Shown piece after piece: positions 62,801-64,000 of a stretch of 64,000 nucleotides of DNA. The DNA is from Xiphophorus maculatus (lineage: Eukaryota > Chordata > Actinopteri > Cyprinodontiformes > Poeciliidae): the NCBI RefSeq assembly GCF_002775205.1, contig NC_036461.1, positions 9,709,015 through 9,773,014 on the forward strand. Direction: 5' to 3'. The stretch's first letter is position 1, and every line of letters starts with the position of its first letter. The notes beneath the pieces are model-generated. The model made no database searches. It was not told the DNA's origin and worked only from the letters and a program-made list of their open reading frames with translations. Position numbers and translations under genes: made by a program.

Positions 62801-64000
62801 AGGGCATTCTTAAACCAGCTTCACACAGCTGCAGTGTACTCATAAAGTTGATTTGTATAGCATCCATAACTCTACCGCTGCCTTACTGTATTTTACTACT
62901 GAATACTGACTCTACCTGTTATATAAGATTTTTGTATGGTTTTAATGATTTACCGTAATAATTTTTTGAGCCTGTACAAAAAAAGACTTCTTTTTACACA
63001 ACTTCACAGCACTACGATTTGCAGTTTTAAGAAGTACTTTGATATGAAATATTTTCCCTAAAGCAACATTTCTGTTCTATTAAATGTAAGATACACTTAA
63101 TATTTAATAATTTGGACTATTTATACTTTTGGAATTTTCTTTGGCTTTTATAGTAGCAGTTGATATTGTTTGCATGTATAATACATATATTTCCTAAAGG
63201 GTGCCAACATTTACATAGAGAATATGGTTTCATTTCGGAAAGCTTGACTCTGCAAACTTTGAATTTTCTTCACACAGGAACAACTTCTGCACCCAGTCAT
63301 AGTCTAGCTGAGCACCTATGACTGGATTGAGCATAATCCAATTCAATTGGCTGTTGAATTGTCCAAATGATTCTTTTTGCAGTGAACTTCAACTTGGAGC
63401 CAAGAGAACAATCTGTCTCATCACCTTTTGATTTTCATTGTTCTCTTGTTTTTGTTGCACGATTTCCGGGGGAAAAAAAAGAAGTAAAATTGTAAATTGA
63501 TGTGCCAAAATATTTTTAGAAGTAAAAGGTAAAGATTATTCAACATAATCACTTTTAACTGATGAAAATGCATTGAAAGCTCTTATGGTTCTGTTCTTCC
63601 TGCAAACTCATGTGGCTCTTGTATCTACAACAGGAAGGAAACTCCATCTTTTACCATAAACTAAAGAAGTTCTGGCAGGGCAGCCTTATTTTAGTTAGAC
63701 CAGCATCTTTATCAGTAACTCTACTAAAAGTGTTATTTACACCAATATCACTCAGAATCTAGCAACCAATTCTTTCAAGGTGCAGCTGGATACCCAGGCA
63801 CATTCCAAAAATATTTAATGTACTCAAAAACATCTTATTGACCTATCTGTTAAAAATAAGGGGAAAAAAGAAAGAAATGAAACTTGATCGTACTGTGTGG
63901 GCTCAGTTTTCCAAAAGAAGATTAATTTAACAAAGGCATGACTGTTCTGACTTCTAGCTGTTTGCCTGGAAGAGGACCACCAGCTCTGCACAGCTCACAG
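33939..64000 (+). CDS. fsip1: Fibrous sheath-interacting protein 1, nine exons, 3' part beyond the window
   Basis: FSIP1 is a coiled-coil protein that binds the sperm-tail fibrous sheath protein AKAP4 and is also found at cilia. Exons: 33939-34067, 34153-34204, 34675-34820, 34937-35015, 36524-36613, 37005-37144, 37356-37475, 42037-42198 and 60281-60433; these sum to 1071 bases, 357 codons in one frame. The start MEIIKGSLDNISRPAS matches human MDIIKGNLDGISKPAS. Further landmarks are the helical KLQRAFEEMKRLDEIL with KMWQEL, KDFVQRNIELA, RLTRAEKERLAELL, and PGEKVLQDIKERRELETRL. The donor of exon 4 (GTGTGT at 35016) is weak and chosen because it keeps the frame. An 18 kb intron separates the last two exons. 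A tenth exon may begin at 63958. In-frame ATG at 33828 is upstream, but family similarity starts at 33939. Confidence 0.87.
35775..35838. repeat. (TCAA)n microsatellite at a LINE 3' end
   Basis: About 16 uninterrupted copies of TCAA. On the minus strand this is (TTGA)n directly following the 3' UTR of the LINE copy at 35838-36320, so it is the element's own tail, expanded relative to the roughly four copies at 24602-24616. Confidence 0.9.
35838..36320 (-). mobile_element. 5'-truncated L2/CR1-type LINE in an fsip1 intron
   Basis: On the minus strand the frame reads HITPVLKSLHWLPIAQRI, DFKILLLVYKSLNGLAPQY, IKDLLLLYQPSRPLRSS, RTKRGEAAFSIYAPQIW, ending in FKSQLKTHLFRIVFEM, the C-terminal end of the reverse-transcriptase protein of this LINE group. 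The 3' UTR and (TTGA)n tail follow. It is about 60 codons longer at the 5' side than the 24 kb copy and otherwise nearly identical, so both are young insertions. Confidence 0.83.
36330..36460 (+). mobile_element. 3' end of a Tc1-like fossil
   Basis: 'tgtgttggtttatagcataaagtcccaataaaat', 'gtttgtggttgtgttatgac' and 'gtgaaaaagttcagggagtatga' follow the 3' terminal region of the common fish Tc1-like family. It is inserted next to the LINE copy in the same fsip1 intron. Confidence 0.6.
37511..38002. mobile_element. hAT-type MITE with perfect 8-bp target duplication
   Basis: The element occupies 37519-37994 (476 bp). Its ends are CAGTGGTTCTCAAA and the inverted TTTGAGAACCACTG, the standard Charlie-like hAT terminus, and it is flanked by the perfect duplication CTATAGGC at 37511-37518 and 37995-38002. 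The subterminal part repeats 'gggggtac' motifs at both ends, as in transposase-binding arrays of hAT elements. It has no coding capacity. It lies in fsip1 intron 7. Confidence 0.92.
38240..38560 (+). mobile_element. Tc1-like fossil in fsip1 intron 7
   Basis: 'atggcagcatgatgtggtggggatggttttcttcagca' and 'gttgaggggcaaattgaggttaatg' correspond to the central transposase region. The preceding 'gggttttatacaaaacaccagcaca' resembles a terminal region, so the middle has been lost. Confidence 0.5.
38850..38905. mobile_element. hAT-like element end fragment
   Basis: 'cttgcagctccagagctgcaggttgcagacctctg' is the common end of a second non-autonomous hAT family in fish (ending in GCAGACC.CTG). I could not find the matching other end or a target duplication. 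Confidence 0.45.
40210..40670 (+). mobile_element. Tc1-like fossil, 5' leader and first half of transposase
   Basis: 'gagtccacctgtgtgtagtttaatc', 'taaatgcagctgttcaataaaggc', 'ggaggtttgtta', 'gggccag' and 'ttaatcagagaagcatccaagaggcctg' run in the order of the common fish Tc1-like element, followed by 'ctccacaaatctgccccttatagaaaagtgg'. Much diverged; no long frame. Confidence 0.7.
40850..41260. repeat. T/C-rich dispersed fish repeat
   Basis: A stretch with many 'cttgttt' and 'ttagtt' motifs, then 'ccctgggtactctccc', 'cacacctgcaacccgttag', 'tcgtcagcccagg' and 'catttaaaccc', is the pattern of a frequent dispersed repeat in fish. I cannot name its family or its ends. Confidence 0.4.
42220..42560 (-). 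mobile_element. Tc1-like fossil at the start of the large fsip1 intron
   Basis: 'gagctttgcaaaagtattcacatccc' is a Tc1-family end. 'ggctcaagctcagtcagattgaa', 'tctcagttggattgctcc' and 'cctgtcctcgctgaagaaag' are reversed transposase segments. The order suggests an internally deleted copy. Confidence 0.55.
44040..44290. repeat. Common fish dispersed repeat
   Basis: 'agcaagaaggtcctgggtttgaatcctgg', 'ttcctgcatggagtttgcatgttctccctgtgc', 'actcccacagtccaaaaac', then 'ggtggactagcaacctgtccagg' are, in order, the segments of a repeat found throughout teleost genomes. Its family name is uncertain to me. Minus-strand frames here are part of the repeat. Confidence 0.7.
45220..46185 (+). mobile_element. Tc1-like fossil, both ends recognisable
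   Basis: The left end at 45227-45290 ('gaaccgtttcatatttgtcacaa') and right end at 46050-46180 ('cacattaaatcccaagaaaat', 'catgacaaaatgtgaaaaagg', 'atactttttccaacca') frame a copy with 'gaacaaagagcatcatagagaccagggaa', 'ctttgagca' and 'atggcacaacatgatctaaactgacagg' in between. The transposase is heavily decayed. Confidence 0.65.
47300..47530 (+). mobile_element. Possible fossil of another Tc1-like subfamily
   Basis: 'cagggtgatggtc' and 'gacctttaaattctccagatctcaactccag.aagtatctgtgag' resemble the transposase segment around the last catalytic residues of a different teleost Tc1-like subfamily ('ccagatctcaatccaat.gag'). Confidence 0.4.
49344..49830. mobile_element. Fold-back (long inverted repeat) element
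   Basis: The two halves are imperfect inverted copies. GTAACTTTTA at 49344 matches the reverse of TAAAAGTTAC at 49821-49830; 'catatttgttaaaactgt' matches the reverse of 'acagttttaacaaacatg'; 'cagagccaggagga' near 49490 matches the reverse of 'tcctcctggct' near 49710; 'actgtcaatca' matches the reverse of 'tgattgacagt'. The arms are roughly 200-220 bases with a short centre. It has no coding capacity. No target duplication is visible. Confidence 0.65.
51200..52540 (-). mobile_element. Near full-length Tc1-like fossil
   Basis: Reversed segments occur in order: 'tgatttcaaccccctaagtcaatg', 'acatctgcaagtctttgag', 'ctggatttaggccc', 'gccaaaaagttcagttttactctcatt', 'gtgtgctgtgttccccacatcacttgtgg', 'gatacttcttgagatgtccaaagctttg', 'taatctaacccttctttgaagttctccacaa', and an end 'cacatgaatactttgcaag'. 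At about 1.3 kb it is close to the family's full length, but the frame is decayed. Confidence 0.75.
54740..55345 (+). mobile_element. Tc1-like fossil with internal deletion
   Basis: 'tatattcagccccctcac', 'gtccacctgtttgtaatttattctcagtataaatccagctg', 'gtcaaggataaaattgtggagaag', 'gaacatctccagagaaatgttcagtctatcatcc', 'gagtatggcacaactgtaaacctagcaacacatggc' and an end 'taaaccatatataattttgacag' run in the order of the element. The leader and the helix-turn-helix half are well kept; the catalytic half is missing. Confidence 0.75.
55990..56540 (-). mobile_element. Tc1-like fossil
   Basis: 'ggtccaatttttatctaaccaaataactttcttccatgtttgctgtgtgcccttcatg', 'tttcttaaaagccagatttatgg', 'cctcttgacagattctcccactaaagctgtgg' and 'ttcagctcctcttg' are the reverse of the central transposase of the family. 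Both ends are poorly preserved. Confidence 0.65.
60434..63957. other. fsip1 intron 9
   Basis: It contains the Tc1 fossil at 61010-62350 with a dispersed repeat inside it (61270-61385) and otherwise AT-rich DNA. No coding exon was recognised, though a small one may be missed, since the phase of the proposed next exon does not fit directly. Confidence 0.45.
61010..62350 (+). mobile_element. Near full-length Tc1-like fossil with a nested repeat
   Basis: The left end 'tgccttgcaaaagtatccacaccccttgaactttttcag' is well kept. Then follow 'gagaagaaggtgctttgtcagatgaaatcaaaattt', 'ggagctaaatacaggggaatcctg', 'gatatccaaagctggtagagacatat', 'gactgaatgcacatgcaag' and 'gtaaaccatgtatcatttcccttctacatc'. At 61270-61385 it holds 'tcttgcccaaggtcataacaacagaggcagatgg' and 'ccggggatcaaaccgac', a different common fish repeat. 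Confidence 0.75.
63958..64000 (+). CDS. fsip1: Possible fsip1 exon 10 (partial, cut by the window)
   Basis: After an acceptor CTTCTAG the third frame reads VCLEEDHQLCTAH, resembling the human FSIP1 segment SCLSEEQLKCLL that follows the last recognised exon. Exon 9 ends in phase 0, which does not lead into this frame; a missed small exon, a different acceptor, or chance similarity would each explain this. Only 43 bases are visible. Confidence 0.3.
   Translation, partial: MFAWKRTTSSAQLT

Overview
The window is vertebrate nuclear DNA, almost certainly from a teleost fish. It is AT-rich, the genes have many small exons with GT-AG introns, and the intergenic and intronic DNA is full of Tc1/mariner fossils, short non-autonomous DNA elements and 5'-truncated LINE ends of types common in percomorph fish. 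No operons, CRISPR arrays or bacterial features are present. I assign no species; a percomorph, perhaps cyprinodontiform-like, genome is a guess from repeat content.

Six protein-coding genes can be read exon by exon. Left to right: gpx2 (minus, 3546-4287), a selenoprotein with an in-frame UGA and a recognisable SECIS in its 3' UTR; rab15 (minus, 5870-10595), a small GTPase in seven exons; max (minus, 12920-17858), the bHLH-zipper partner of MYC; slc10a1 (plus, 21469-23800), a sodium/bile-acid cotransporter; susd6 (minus, 27262-33035), a type I membrane protein with six Sushi/CCP modules; and fsip1 (plus, 33939 to beyond the right edge), a sperm fibrous-sheath-interacting protein whose introns fill the right half. 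The exon sums of the five complete genes are exact multiples of three and no internal stop breaks them, apart from the recoded UGA. The first five have orthologues on human 14q23-q24, and gpx2, rab15 and max are near neighbours there. As I recall, FSIP1 is on human chromosome 15, so the susd6/fsip1 junction would be a rearrangement boundary relative to mammals.

The first 2 kb hold a strong promoter-like block (a BANP/Kaiso-type TCTCGCGAGA palindrome and an RFX X-box) whose gene I cannot identify. From 42.2 to 60.3 kb lies one 18 kb fsip1 intron holding at least six Tc1-like fossils, a long fold-back element and other repeats, with no convincing additional gene.

The observations most worth following are the 3 x (A-B) tandem architecture of the susd6 Sushi exons, the head-to-head susd6/fsip1 arrangement, the gpx2 Sec/SECIS pair, a 0.9 kb element with 41-bp inverted ends, an intact hAT-type MITE with a perfect 8-bp target duplication, a long fold-back element at 49.3-49.8 kb, and a composite transposon in a max intron carrying a MADF/Myb-like reading frame. 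I did not find a clearly new biological system.
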